A stretch of 64,000 nucleotides of DNA from Thermoplasmata archaeon (GCA_015063245.1 SUSV01000006.1:1-64000), one strand, 5' to 3'. Numbered from the stretch's first letter, positions 1 through 9,309 are shown. The notes: generated by a model not told the origin, from the letters alone. A program made the numbers and translations.

Positions 1-56
1 CTGTTGCTTATCAACTGTCAAATCCTGACGAATCCCATTTTTTGAAAGGGTAATAA

Positions 57-1250
57 GGCGGATGTGTCAAAGTCAGGTATAAAGAATCAGAAATTCGCCC
101 ACATGATACCCTCATCATCCTGGACGAGATTCAAGAATCGACCAAGGCCAGATCGATGCTGAAATATTTTTCTGAGGACGGAAGGTACGATGTTGTCGCC
201 TCAGGGTCGCTTCTTGGAGTATCTGATTCCAGATTGGGCATATACAAGAATGTCCCGAATGACGACATGCTTCCGGTAGGGGGGGGGGAAGAGCACATTA
301 CTATGTATTCCCTGGATTTCGAGGAGTTTCTGCTGGCCACAGGGGTAAAACAGAAGGATATCGACAGGGTACGTGAATCATTGATCAAAAGAGAAAGATT
401 GTCGGATGTGGATGTTGATGTATTCTCTCGCAGATTCTATGCATTCATGGTGGTAGGAGGCATGCCGGATGCAGTCAAAGGTTTTGTGGAAGGCGGAATG
501 TCAGAAGCGGAAAGGGCTCTTGAATCCATAAGGGAGACCTGTATCAACGATATCAACCGCTACAACAAAGGGATAGATGTGGTAAAAACGCAGCAGTGTT
601 TCGAATCGATTTCAAACCAGTTGTCCAGTACGAATAAGCGTTTCACATATTCCCGCATAGACGGAGGCGGATCCCGCGGCTCCGGGGAGAAGTACATGGA
701 GAATCTCCTGTGGATAATGGCCGCAGGATATGGAAACTATTGCAGATCCATGACTGATCTGAGACAGCCTGTAGGACGTTTCGTCACAAAGGATGTTTTC
801 AAGGTTTACATGTCAGATACAGGAATGCTCATGAACATGATGGGTCCGGAGTCAAGAGTGGCGATCATGATGGGCGACACCGCATTCGATTTCGGTGCAG
901 TTACGGAGAATGCTGTCGCCGAGGCCCTGATGAAATCAGGCTACAAGCTGTACTACTATCGTAAGTCCAACGGCACTGACAAGATGGAACTGGACATGGT
1001 AATAGAAAGCGACGGTCTGGTTGCCGTGGAGGTGAAGAGGGGGAAGCACCGCAACTATCCCTCATTGAAGAAGACCTTGGGGAACGACAACGTCAAACGC
1101 AGGGTGATCTTCGAGAAGGGCAATGTATTCACCGATGAGCAGGGCATAGAGCATTATCCGCTATTCGCATCAGCATTCATTTTCCAACTCAAAGGCGACG
1201 ATCATATGGATCAGCTGATGGATGATATCGTTGGGGACCCATACAGCTGA
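57..1250 (+). pseudogene. 5'-truncated AAA_14/DUF4143 ATPase
   Basis: The open frame starts directly after two in-frame TAA codons (51-56) and opens in mid-domain with a Walker B-like segment (LIILDEIQ, about 105-128). It continues through SGSLLG and DFEEFL motifs to a C-terminal nuclease-like fold (ELDMVIES...VAVEVKRGK), the usual order of this ATPase family. The family normally has about 100 N-terminal residues with a P-loop (Walker A); these are absent, so ATP binding should be lost. The first ATG is at 156, already past Walker B. A run of ten G (279-288) lies inside the frame, a slippage-prone site, but the frame is conserved across it. Either a frameshifted gene whose 5' part lies outside the window or a decayed fragment. 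Family call is firm; pseudogene status is inferred from the missing P-loop. Confidence 0.7.
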
Positions 1251-1260
1251 GAATAAAAGG

Positions 1261-1343
1261 CGCGGAGGAAGGGATTTGAACCCTCGAGGAGATGCTCCAC
1301 CGGTTTTCAAGACCGGCGCCGTAGGCCGCTTGGCTACCTCCGC
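1261..1343 (-). tRNA. tRNA-Ser (anticodon UGA)
   Basis: The minus strand folds as a class II tRNA. The acceptor stem is GCGGAGG/CCTCCGC with discriminator G. The anticodon loop CTTGAAA carries TGA between CCGGT/ACCGG arms, there is a long variable arm (GGAG-CAT-CTCC), and the T loop is TTCAAAT. The long variable arm and G discriminator fit serine. No CCA is encoded. Its 3' end lies 10 bases from the end of the truncated DUF4143 frame. Confidence 0.95.
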
Positions 1344-1376
1344 TTGAGTAGCCGATTGAGGAATTACTATATCAAA

Positions 1377-2297
1377 TCAACTGAAAGTGGGCTCTTTCTT
1401 CGAATCCCAAATCCTGTCATAGGTACCTTGGAAGATCACGAACCAAAGGTTCTCGACCATCAGGGACAGGACCGCCGGAAGCAGGGCATTGGGATATGTG
1501 GATGAGAACATCACGATGCACAGCGTGGCTGCGAGACCCGAGTTCCTCCAGGTCGCCATTGCACAGTATATGACCGCACGGTCCTTGGCTACTCCGATCC
1601 TCTTCAGGAGGAACAGCAGGATGTAGCATGGGACGAATATCCTGACCATGTTCGCTAGGAGCAGCCAGGCGGCGACATCAGGGTTCTCGAGGATGTAATC
1701 CCTCCTGAACCCGACGCTGATGAAGACCATGCACAGCAGGATGAGGTTCATCGACATGATCTTCACGATCGGAGGGATGGTTATCCTGTTGAGCGGGATA
1801 TCCACTACGACAGGTATGATGACGAACAGGAGGACATATTCGAGGATCTTGGTCCAGCTGGCCGCCTCACCCATCAGGAGATGGGTCAGCAGGGGGGTGA
1901 CGACAAGAGCGACGACATATATCGAGGAGAAGGCGAGCATGGAGAGCTTCATGTCCCCTTTGAGATAGAATGCGGTGGTCATCACCGATATGGCGCAGGG
2001 GACGGCGGAGAGCATGACCCATCCGTACCAGAGCGCCTTGTCATCGATGAAGAGCAGACCTGTTGCGAGAGTGATGCCGGTGTTGAGAGCGAAACAGAGT
2101 AGCAGGCATATCAGCACACCCTTCCTGTTCTCGGTCATGTCCGAGAAATCGAATCTCAGACCCTGCAGGGCGAGGGTCATCTGGAGCATGAGGGTGATGA
2201 TGAGCATGTTGGGGGCATCTGGATGGTCGAATCCGAGGACGAGTCCGAGGATGATCCCAAGAACGATCCAGAATTTAACGTCCATGATCCTGTTCAT
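1377..2297 (-). CDS. bile acid:sodium symporter (BASS) family transporter
   Basis: A 306-residue integral membrane protein with about nine to ten hydrophobic segments. It opens MNRIMDVKFWIVLGIILGL and contains proline-, asparagine- and glycine-rich broken helices (LSAVPCAISVMTTAF; ATWRNSGLAAT) typical of the BASS/arsenite-efflux-like fold. Members move organic anions with sodium; the substrate here cannot be read from sequence. The ATG at 2297 was chosen because it gives an ATGA overlap (2294-2297) with the stop of the upstream helicase gene, implying translational coupling. An in-frame extension to 2480 would merely overprint the helicase. Confidence 0.8.
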   Translation of the reverse strand: MNRIMDVKFWIVLGIILGLVLGFDHPDAPNMLIITLMLQMTLALQGLRFDFSDMTENRKGVLICLLLCFALNTGITLATGLLFIDDKALWYGWVMLSAVPCAISVMTTAFYLKGDMKLSMLAFSSIYVVALVVTPLLTHLLMGEAASWTKILEYVLLFVIIPVVVDIPLNRITIPPIVKIMSMNLILLCMVFISVGFRRDYILENPDVAAWLLLANMVRIFVPCYILLFLLKRIGVAKDRAVIYCAMATWRNSGLAATLCIVMFSSTYPNALLPAVLSLMVENLWFVIFQGTYDRIWDSKKEPTFS

Positions 2298-4360
2298 CTG
2301 AAGAACCTCGCTGCTTCGCCTGCCGGATCGTCTGTGAGCCTGGCATCCAGCTGCTTCACGTATCTCGATGCCCTGCTGTCGAGGATGACCGCCATTCCGC
2401 GGTCGGTCTCGGTCCTGATTAGACGTCCGATGGCCTGTTTCATCTTTCTGATGGCAGGAACCTCGCTCGTGTATATCCATCCTTTGCCAGCACCGTATCT
2501 CTGGTCGAACATCGCAGACATGGCCTTCAGCTCCGATGATGGTGGGGGATATGGAATCCCAACTATAATGGCGAAGCAGAGCTCATCGCCGGGGAAGTCC
2601 ATCCCCTCGGCGACCGAACCTCCCATGACTGAGAAGAACACCCCATCCCTGCCGTTGCGGAATGCGGCCAGGTTCTCCATGGTCTTCCTCTGGTTCCTGG
2701 ACTCCTCCCAGTAGAGGTTCTTGTTGACATGGGTCTCGAGGTAGGGCCTCATCTGCTTCATGTAGTAGTATGAGGTGAAGAAGACCAGGGTGTTCTTGTC
2801 GACCGAGTTGCATAGCATCGAGATGTATCTCTCGATGCGCTTCTGCATCGTGGGGTCCTTCTGCATCTCCTTCTGCTGGGTGGTGACGTCGTTCACGTAG
2901 AGGACTGATTTGTTCTCGGGAGGGAACGGGGACGGGTACATCCTGAACCTGGGATTGCCCTTGAGCCCGAGCACCCTTGCATATTGGTCGAGCGGCTGGA
3001 GCGTACCGGACATGTGTATGGCCCCGGGTATGCTGTTGAGGAACAGCGATATCTCGTACGGATCGATGCATTTGGCACTCAGGTATTCCCCATCCTGGTC
3101 AACCTTGAGCGATCTCACGAATCTGTTGGATGCTGACGAGCACCAGTCGCGCATGGCGATGCCCAGCGTCTGTATCTCCGATACGCGGTTGTCCCCCTGT
3201 TCCATGAGGATCTCCGTCCTGGCCTCTCCGAGGTCGATGACCCTCTCTATAGCGGAATCGAGGTCGTTGGACTTCATGGAGAATTTCGACATCATGCGCT
3301 GCTCGATGTAATCGTCGGTAAGCACGACCTCCTTCTCGTTGAGCCCCAGCTTCTCTGTGGCGACGTTCCTGATGCAGTTCTTGAAGAACATCAGGAACTC
3401 CTTGAGCCCGACCTCCATCCAGACCGTCGGATTACCGCGCATGGTGCTGCATTCATCGATGGCATTGTCGACCATGCCGCGGTCTATTGTGAAGCTCTCC
3501 TGGTCCCTTGCGGCATCCACCAGGTTGTGCGCCTCGTCGACTATCAAGAGGATGCCCTCCGGTGTATCCTCAAGGCCGAGATTGACCATCAGGTTGCCGC
3601 GGATATCCGATGATAGGATGTGAACATACGGCACCGCCACAACATCCACGCTCTTCATGAGCTGCTTCTTCATCTCATAGGGGCACACGCCTATCCTCTC
3701 GCAGTATCTGTCGAGATCGTCTGATGTGGGGAAGCTGGTCTTGACATAGTTCCCGACGTTGTCGACCTCAGTCTTTATCCTGTCGAAGTAGCGGCATCCC
3801 CCGGCCCGGTTCTTGATGCTCTTGGAGCGCTTCTCCTCGCACATCATGGAAAGCACCTTGGGGGAGAGGTTCTCGTAATCCTTGGTCCCCCTGAAGAGCG
3901 GGCACGACTTGTTGCGTCCGGTGACTGTAAGTCCGGAGACCTCCTTGACGCGGGATATGGCCTTGAGCTCCCTCATGACCTGGTCGCTCTGGGAGATGGT
4001 CCTTGTGAGGTAGATGATCTTCTTACCGGCGATCTTTGCATGCTCCAGGCCGGCGGAGAGGGACACTATGGTCTTACCTGTGCCTGTCCCGGATTCGATG
4101 ATGATGTGCCTTCCCTCGTTCAATGCATTCCTAATGTCCGAGATGATGTCCATCTGACAGCCTCTCGGGACATACGGGAGGTATGGGGCATCCTTGTTCT
4201 CCTCCCTCACAAGCTGGACGGCAGTCTTCTTCGGACCGATGCCGTCGAGGGATGACTGGTTGCTCACCCATTCGGGATTGATCTGAGAACCGCATGAGAT
4301 GCATACCTTGCAGCCAGGAGGCAGAAGGCTCTTGCAATTCTTACAGAACATCCCCATCAT
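2294..4360 (-). CDS. XPD/DinG-like Fe-S superfamily 2 helicase with N-terminal zinc ribbon
   Basis: A 688-residue ATP-dependent DNA helicase. Residues 6-23 form a zinc-ribbon-like Cys cluster (C6, C9, C17, C20, C23), which is not standard for XPD. Walker A is ESGTGTGKT (89-97). Four spaced cysteines (KSCPLF, MMCEEK, GGCRYF, GVCPYEM) match the Fe-S domain that XPD-family enzymes use to separate strands. The DEAH box reads LIVDEAHNL, and C-terminal helicase motifs include GSVAEGMDFPG and QAIGRLIRT. XPD-family enzymes unwind DNA 5'-3' in repair. The downstream transporter overlaps by ATGA. The start is ATG at 4360 or 4357. Confidence 0.9.
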   Translation of the reverse strand: MMGMFCKNCKSLLPPGCKVCISCGSQINPEWVSNQSSLDGIGPKKTAVQLVREENKDAPYLPYVPRGCQMDIISDIRNALNEGRHIIIESGTGTGKTIVSLSAGLEHAKIAGKKIIYLTRTISQSDQVMRELKAISRVKEVSGLTVTGRNKSCPLFRGTKDYENLSPKVLSMMCEEKRSKSIKNRAGGCRYFDRIKTEVDNVGNYVKTSFPTSDDLDRYCERIGVCPYEMKKQLMKSVDVVAVPYVHILSSDIRGNLMVNLGLEDTPEGILLIVDEAHNLVDAARDQESFTIDRGMVDNAIDECSTMRGNPTVWMEVGLKEFLMFFKNCIRNVATEKLGLNEKEVVLTDDYIEQRMMSKFSMKSNDLDSAIERVIDLGEARTEILMEQGDNRVSEIQTLGIAMRDWCSSASNRFVRSLKVDQDGEYLSAKCIDPYEISLFLNSIPGAIHMSGTLQPLDQYARVLGLKGNPRFRMYPSPFPPENKSVLYVNDVTTQQKEMQKDPTMQKRIERYISMLCNSVDKNTLVFFTSYYYMKQMRPYLETHVNKNLYWEESRNQRKTMENLAAFRNGRDGVFFSVMGGSVAEGMDFPGDELCFAIIVGIPYPPPSSELKAMSAMFDQRYGAGKGWIYTSEVPAIRKMKQAIGRLIRTETDRGMAVILDSRASRYVKQLDARLTDDPAGEAARFFR

Positions 4361-4413
4361 ATGCGGACCATGTCGGGGGACTCATATAATCGTATTGCAA
4401 CGTTCGCTGAAAG

Positions 4414-5325
4414 TCAGAATTCTGCGTTGGTCTGATTCCTCAGATAATCCTTCGCACCATCGACTCCCATCGAAACAGCGCGGATCAGATGCTTCTCCGC
4501 CTCCTCCATCCTGCCCTTGGCCATGAGTGCCGAAGCGGCCTCATGATGCATGTTGATGAGGATCTCCGTATCGCTCAGTTTGTTGATCCGGACCATCTCC
4601 TCCATCAGCTTAATCGAGAGTTCGAGATCGGACAGGTATGCGTCGTCAAGGCCTATCTCGTTCTCGCATTGGGATCTTGAGATTATAGGGACGATGAGTT
4701 CCTCCATATCCTCTATCTCCGAGCTGTCAAGAAGGTCTGTGCCCACGGCGATGGCATCAGAATAGCAGCCTATGGCGGACTGGAAGTCCTGCTGCGCGAG
4801 ATAGCATTCGCCCTTGAGCGTGTGCAGCTCCATCTTCCTGTTCCCGGACCAGCGGTCGAAGGAGTTCTCGAGGAGGGACAGGGCCTTATCGACGAATGCC
4901 AAGGACTGCTCGCACCCGTCGGAATCCAGGAGGTTCTCTGCCGATTCGATGCACATGCGGATTATGCCGGCCTTGTCGAAATGGCGCGAATCGGCCCTGA
5001 GTGCAGGAAGCCTCTCGATAGCACGCTCATATTCCTCCGACGCATCGGAGTTCTGCTCGAAGAGGATCGAACCCATCGTTGCATGTGCCTTGACGAACGT
5101 CCCCGCATCTATGCCCACCCCTTCGGATTCGAGACCATCGATTATATCGGAAGCGGCGGTCAGGTCTTCCATGGCTGAAGTGAAGTATCCCATGAGATAC
5201 AGGACACATCCGCGGTTCACGTACGCTTCGACCAATTCCGGAGACGGCCCTCCGTTCTCCAGCATGTTGACGGTTGAGTTGTGTTCCTTCAGAGCCCGTT
5301 CCAGATACACATCGGATACGTCCAT
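4414..5325 (-). CDS. TPR-like helical repeat protein
   Basis: A 303-residue soluble protein built of paired amphipathic helices. Segments such as EAYVNRGCVLYLMGYFTSAMEDL, LKGECYLAQQDFQSAIGCYSDA and ASALMAKGRMEEAEKHLI carry the TPR pattern of small and large residues. No signal peptide or catalytic motif is seen. TPR proteins are scaffolds; the partner is unknown. It is divergent from the pyridoxal-kinase fusion gene, with about 60 bases between the starts. Other TPR/Sel1 proteins in this window (9310, 12257, 14707, 31044) show that such repeat proteins are common in this genome. Confidence 0.7.
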   Translation of the reverse strand: MDVSDVYLERALKEHNSTVNMLENGGPSPELVEAYVNRGCVLYLMGYFTSAMEDLTAASDIIDGLESEGVGIDAGTFVKAHATMGSILFEQNSDASEEYERAIERLPALRADSRHFDKAGIIRMCIESAENLLDSDGCEQSLAFVDKALSLLENSFDRWSGNRKMELHTLKGECYLAQQDFQSAIGCYSDAIAVGTDLLDSSEIEDMEELIVPIISRSQCENEIGLDDAYLSDLELSIKLMEEMVRINKLSDTEILINMHHEAASALMAKGRMEEAEKHLIRAVSMGVDGAKDYLRNQTNAEF

Positions 5326-5333
5326 GTTTGCAG

Positions 5334-5384
5334 TATACCATGTTTATAGAAATACTTTTTAACAATGCTATCGGTCAAGCGAAT
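5334..5384 (+). promoter_or_regulatory. divergent promoter region upstream of the PdxY-GNAT gene
   Basis: The A/T-rich stretch TTTATAGAAATACTTTTT (about 5342-5359) lies 26-43 bases before the ATG at 5385 and suits an archaeal TATA box with a short leader. The opposite-strand TPR gene starts at 5325, so the same short region must serve both directions. Confidence 0.45.
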
Positions 5385-6725
5385 ATGACTCATGGTAGAA
5401 TCCTGGCCGTACACGACATATCCTGTGTCGGTAGATGCTCTCTGACCGTCGCCCTTCCGATAATATCGTCGGTAGGAATCGAATGTTCTGTTCTTCCGAC
5501 GGCTGTCCTGTCTACGCATACAGGCGGTTTCCAGGGATTCACCTACCGCGACTTAACATCGGACGTAGTCCCCATCCAGGACCATTGGAGGTCGCTCGGC
5601 CTTACATTCGATGCGTTCTACACCGGGTTCCTGGGTTCCTTCGAGCAGATAGACCTTGTGAAGGATCTCATCGACAATCTCTCTAACGAGAAGACCACGG
5701 TCTATGTGGATCCCGTCATGGCAGACAACGGCAAGCTATACACGATCTTCGACGAATCCTTCCCCAAGGGGATGCGCACCCTGTGCGAGAAGGCGGATGT
5801 CCTGATGCCCAACCTCACGGAGCTGTGCTTCATGCTCGGCCTCGAGTACAGGCCGGGACCGTATACTTGGGAGTACATAGAATCCATATTCAAAGAGGCG
5901 GAGGTCTTCGGACTGAAGAAGATAGTAATCACTGGAGTGAGCTTCGACAGCGATACCGTCGGGGCCGTCTTCAAGGATTACGAGACCGGAGCAACAGGGC
6001 AGGTCATGAGACCCGTCATCGAGGGATACTACCACGGTACAGGGGACGTCTTCGGATCCGCTCTCGTCGGTGCTCTGGAGAACAAGCTCTCCCTCGAGGA
6101 TTCCGTCAGGGTGGCGGTCGATTTCACCGTAGAGGCCATCAAGAGGACTTTCTATTCAGGTGCCGATGTAAGATACGGTGTTGATTTCGAGCTCGGTATC
6201 GCCGATTACGTCAAGCATGTCGGCGATCTCAGGAAGTCCTTGCGATTCGAGCAGGTCCGGGAACCTGGGCAGATAGCCCGCGTCTCAGATCTGGCAGCAA
6301 CCATCTGGCCTGAGGCCTATTCATTCCTCGACCACGGGCTGATCGAGTACATGGTGAGGACATTCCAGAGCTACGGCCCGATCTCGGATTACGTAGCCAA
6401 GGGCTTCGTGTACTACATCGTGGTATGCGGTACCGAGGATGCAGGATACATCGGATACAATATGGAGAAAGACCGGATGTTCCTGTCGAAGATGTACATC
6501 TCGAAGGACCATCGGGGTGAGGGACTGTTTACGAAGGTCCTTGCGAAGCTGAAATCGGACTGCAGGGATGCGGGAGTCAACGCGATCTATCTCACCGTCA
6601 ACAGAGAGAACACAGCCGCCATCGGAGCCTATAAGCATCTCGGTTTCAAGACCATCGATAGAGTCGACAGTCCGATCGGCGAGGGCTTCGAGATGAATGA
6701 TTATATTATGGAATTGAGGTTCTGA
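5385..6725 (+). CDS. pyridoxal kinase (PdxY-like) fused to a GNAT acetyltransferase
   Basis: 446 residues in two domains. Residues 1 to about 285 are a PdxY/ribokinase-fold vitamin B6 kinase: RILAVHDISCVGRCSLT at the start, the STHTGGF substrate loop, YVDPVMADNG, and GTGDVFGSALVGAL with the catalytic Asp near 221. It would phosphorylate pyridoxal, pyridoxine or pyridoxamine to the 5'-phosphate. Residues about 285-446 are a GNAT fold (MYISKDHRGEGLFTKVLAKL is the acetyl-CoA loop; YLTVNRENTAAIGAYKHLGF is the conserved end). The ATG at 5385 was chosen because kinase homology begins there; upstream in-frame codons overprint the divergent TPR gene. The acetyl acceptor is unknown. Confidence 0.85.
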   Translation: MTHGRILAVHDISCVGRCSLTVALPIISSVGIECSVLPTAVLSTHTGGFQGFTYRDLTSDVVPIQDHWRSLGLTFDAFYTGFLGSFEQIDLVKDLIDNLSNEKTTVYVDPVMADNGKLYTIFDESFPKGMRTLCEKADVLMPNLTELCFMLGLEYRPGPYTWEYIESIFKEAEVFGLKKIVITGVSFDSDTVGAVFKDYETGATGQVMRPVIEGYYHGTGDVFGSALVGALENKLSLEDSVRVAVDFTVEAIKRTFYSGADVRYGVDFELGIADYVKHVGDLRKSLRFEQVREPGQIARVSDLAATIWPEAYSFLDHGLIEYMVRTFQSYGPISDYVAKGFVYYIVVCGTEDAGYIGYNMEKDRMFLSKMYISKDHRGEGLFTKVLAKLKSDCRDAGVNAIYLTVNRENTAAIGAYKHLGFKTIDRVDSPIGEGFEMNDYIMELRF

Positions 6726-6734
6726 GCCGATCAT

Positions 6735-8753
6735 ATGTTCATCCCGACCACAAGAGAGGAAATCACCGCTTTGGGTTGGGAATCCCTGGATGTCATAATC
6801 GTTTCCGGGGATACATACACTGATAATTCCTACAACGGGTCGGCGGTGATAGGACACTGGCTCATCAGGCATGGTTTCAGGGTCGGCATCATCGCCCAGC
6901 CGAGGATCGACGTTCCCGATGATATCACGCGTCTTGGGGTGCCGGAGCTCTTCTGGTCGGTGTCGGCAGGGTGTGTCGACTCCATGGTCGCCAACTACAC
7001 TGCAGTGCAGAAGTTCCGCAAGGATGACGATTTCACCCCCGGAGGTCAGAACAACCGCCGTCTGGACAGGGCATGCATAGCATATACAAACCTCATCAAG
7101 AAGTATGCAAAGGGCAAGCCCATCATCCTCGGGGGCATAGAGGCGAGCTTGAGGAGGATAGCACATTACGATTATTGGTCGGACTCTGTGAGGAGGTCCA
7201 TCCTGTTCGACTCCAAGGCCGATGCTATCACATACGGCATGGCCGAATTGAGCAATCTGGCTATTGCGGAATCGATGAGGGACGGAAGGGATTGGAAGAA
7301 CGTTCCCGGAGTTTGCTACATATCCAACGAGCCTCCTCAGGACTACATCCCCATCCCAAGCTACGAGGACTGTTCTAAGGATAACGAAGCATTCATGGAA
7401 TCCTTCAGGATATTCAGGGACAACTGCGATCCCGTTACTGCAAAGGGATTGGTCCAGCTTCATGCAAACCGCTATCTCGTCCAGAACCCGCCGTCCAGAC
7501 TGCTTACCTCAGAGGAGCTGGATTCCGTCTACGAGATGGATTTCGAGAACAGGGTGCATCCCTTCTATCTCAAGGACGGGGATGTCAAGGCCATACAGAC
7601 CGTCAGGAACTCGATCACGACGCACCGCGGATGCTACGGGGACTGTTCCTTCTGCGCGATAGCGGTCCACCAGGGCCGTACCGTGGTGTCCCGTTCAGAG
7701 GAATCGATCGTCAGAGAAGTTGAGAGGTATGCGGCTGATCCCAGATTCAACGGCATCATCCAGGATGTTGGAGGGCCTACAGCGAACATGTACGGCATCG
7801 AATGCCTGAAGAAGCTGAGGAACGGCTGCTGCAAGGATAAATCATGCCTTGGCGACCGCCCTTGCCCCAGCCTGCATATCGACCATTCCAGGCAGATCGG
7901 TCTGCTCAACCGCATCCGCAACGTACCTGGGGTGAGGAAGGTGTTCGTCAACTCAGGGATAAGATACGACATGATACTCGCCGATAAGGCCAGAGGAGAT
8001 GATTATCTCAATCTCCTGGTGAAGCACCATGTCTCGGGACAGATGAAGATCGCCCCGGAGCATATCTCTCCGAGGGTCCTGAAGGCCATGGGCAAGCCCG
8101 GACAGCAGCAGCTGAAGGATTTCAAGAGGAAGTTCGACCAGTGCGCCCAGTCATGCGGGAAGGACCTCTTCCTTACGTACTACTTCATCGCAGCCCATCC
8201 GGGATGCAGGGAGGAGGACATGCGCCAGCTGTCCAGGTTCTGCCATGACCAGCTCCACATAAGCCCTGAGCAGGTCCAGATCTTCACCCCTACGCCTTCC
8301 ACCGTCTCCACTGCGATGTATCGCTCGGGGAAGGATATGGACGGGAAGCCAATATTCAGCGAGCACGACACCAAGAGGAAGATAGCCCAGAAGTACATCG
8401 TTGTGAGGCGTGATGATGGCAAGCATCGATGTCAGCGACCGCATCAGGCCCAACGATGTCTACCCTTACGACGAGTACACAGTGATCCTGAAGTCATTGG
8501 CCCACATCAACTACGCATACCGCATCAAAGGGCAGGGCATACAGATCGAGCTGTCGGACTATCTCGAGGAGGCTCCGGACAACGTTCTGAGGGATGTCTG
8601 CCATTCGATAGTACAATGGTCCCTCGGACGCAGATTCTCGGCACCGCAGTCCCTATCGGATTACATCCATTCGGAGAGCTTCATAGTCTCCAACAGGCCC
8701 AAATACCTCAGAAGGTCCCGCTCATTCCTCATGAGCCAGCAGGGCAGAAATAA
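6735..8753 (+). CDS. YgiQ-type (UPF0313) radical SAM protein; 3' end probably frameshifted
   Basis: It follows the kinase fusion by 9 bases. The radical SAM motif CYGDCSFC (C300, C304, C307) binds the 4Fe-4S cluster that cleaves S-adenosylmethionine; an N-terminal B12-binding-like region is also typical of the family. Clear family similarity runs to about residue 556 (KRKIAQKYIV). From about 8412 the frame stays open to 8753, but it reads out of frame through the next gene, giving an Arg/His/Gln-rich tail unlike any domain. A TGA at 8411-8413, one frame away, overlaps the ATG of the next gene (TGATG), the junction style used throughout this window. A one-base deletion just upstream would explain this. 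Functional length is probably about 558 residues. The reaction catalysed by the family is not established. Confidence 0.8.
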   Translation: MFIPTTREEITALGWESLDVIIVSGDTYTDNSYNGSAVIGHWLIRHGFRVGIIAQPRIDVPDDITRLGVPELFWSVSAGCVDSMVANYTAVQKFRKDDDFTPGGQNNRRLDRACIAYTNLIKKYAKGKPIILGGIEASLRRIAHYDYWSDSVRRSILFDSKADAITYGMAELSNLAIAESMRDGRDWKNVPGVCYISNEPPQDYIPIPSYEDCSKDNEAFMESFRIFRDNCDPVTAKGLVQLHANRYLVQNPPSRLLTSEELDSVYEMDFENRVHPFYLKDGDVKAIQTVRNSITTHRGCYGDCSFCAIAVHQGRTVVSRSEESIVREVERYAADPRFNGIIQDVGGPTANMYGIECLKKLRNGCCKDKSCLGDRPCPSLHIDHSRQIGLLNRIRNVPGVRKVFVNSGIRYDMILADKARGDDYLNLLVKHHVSGQMKIAPEHISPRVLKAMGKPGQQQLKDFKRKFDQCAQSCGKDLFLTYYFIAAHPGCREEDMRQLSRFCHDQLHISPEQVQIFTPTPSTVSTAMYRSGKDMDGKPIFSEHDTKRKIAQKYIVVRRDDGKHRCQRPHQAQRCLPLRRVHSDPEVIGPHQLRIPHQRAGHTDRAVGLSRGGSGQRSEGCLPFDSTMVPRTQILGTAVPIGLHPFGELHSLQQAQIPQKVPLIPHEPAGQK

Positions 8754-9111
8754 GAATCTCATCGATTCGGTCGAGCGGCTGATGTACAATGATCTCGTCT
8801 ACGATGACGATATCAGGAACTCCTACTTCACATGGGCCACCCATATGGCGAAGTACCGCTTCGGGCAATGCAACCAGACCTTCCGTGTGGTATCCGTGAA
8901 TCCCATCCTCGATTCGGACGATGTCCCCGACCATGTCCTGGACTATGTGGTCTACCATGAGATACTGCATCTGAGGCAGGACATGTCCAAGAAGCACCGT
9001 CCCCACAACGCCCAGTTCAAGTTATGGGAGCATATGTTCCCGGGATACGAAGAGGCGAATCAGTATCTCAGGAACATCTATTCGAGCCGGGGGCCGACCG
9101 ATCGGCTCTAA
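8413..9111 (+). CDS. YgjP/SprT-like zinc metallopeptidase-fold protein
   Basis: 232 residues. The zincin motif HEILHLRQ has H182, E183 and H186, with further histidines at about 195-198 (KKHRPHNAQFKLWE), the arrangement of the DUF45/YgjP M48-like fold. The N-terminal half is helical and unassigned. No signal peptide, so probably cytosolic. Starts at 8413 or 8416 are both ATG; 8413 gives a TGATG junction with the presumed true stop of the upstream radical SAM gene. Stop is TAA. Substrate unknown. Confidence 0.75.
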   Translation: MMASIDVSDRIRPNDVYPYDEYTVILKSLAHINYAYRIKGQGIQIELSDYLEEAPDNVLRDVCHSIVQWSLGRRFSAPQSLSDYIHSESFIVSNRPKYLRRSRSFLMSQQGRNKNLIDSVERLMYNDLVYDDDIRNSYFTWATHMAKYRFGQCNQTFRVVSVNPILDSDDVPDHVLDYVVYHEILHLRQDMSKKHRPHNAQFKLWEHMFPGYEEANQYLRNIYSSRGPTDRL

Positions 9112-9212
9112 GGTATTCTTATTAACACCCTCGCATATACAAGTGGCATCAGACGGAGGGTTTATCCCTAACCTACGTATTCCTAGGGATGGACTGTATG
9201 TAGTCTGAAAAA

Positions 9213-9287
9213 GCGGATGTGGTCTAGCGGCTAGGATATTGCCTTCCCAAGGCAAATGTGCGGGTTCGATTCCCGCCATCCGCACCA
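9213..9287 (+). tRNA. tRNA-Gly (anticodon UCC)
   Basis: A class I cloverleaf. The acceptor stem is GCGGATG/CATCCGC with discriminator A, and CCA is encoded at 9285-9287. The anticodon loop CTTCCCA carries TCC between TTGC/GCAA-type arms, and the T arm is CGGG-TTCGATT-CCCG. No intron. It lies between the metallopeptidase gene and the amber-containing repeat gene, which starts 22 bases downstream. Confidence 0.95.
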
Positions 9288-9309
9288 TTCTCGTTCCGGA
9301 GGAAAAGGC

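Noticed and set aside
6321-7463. Long minus-strand frame of 380 codons
   Set aside because: It lies opposite the kinase-GNAT and radical SAM genes, both with clear motifs; it is a by-product of codon bias.
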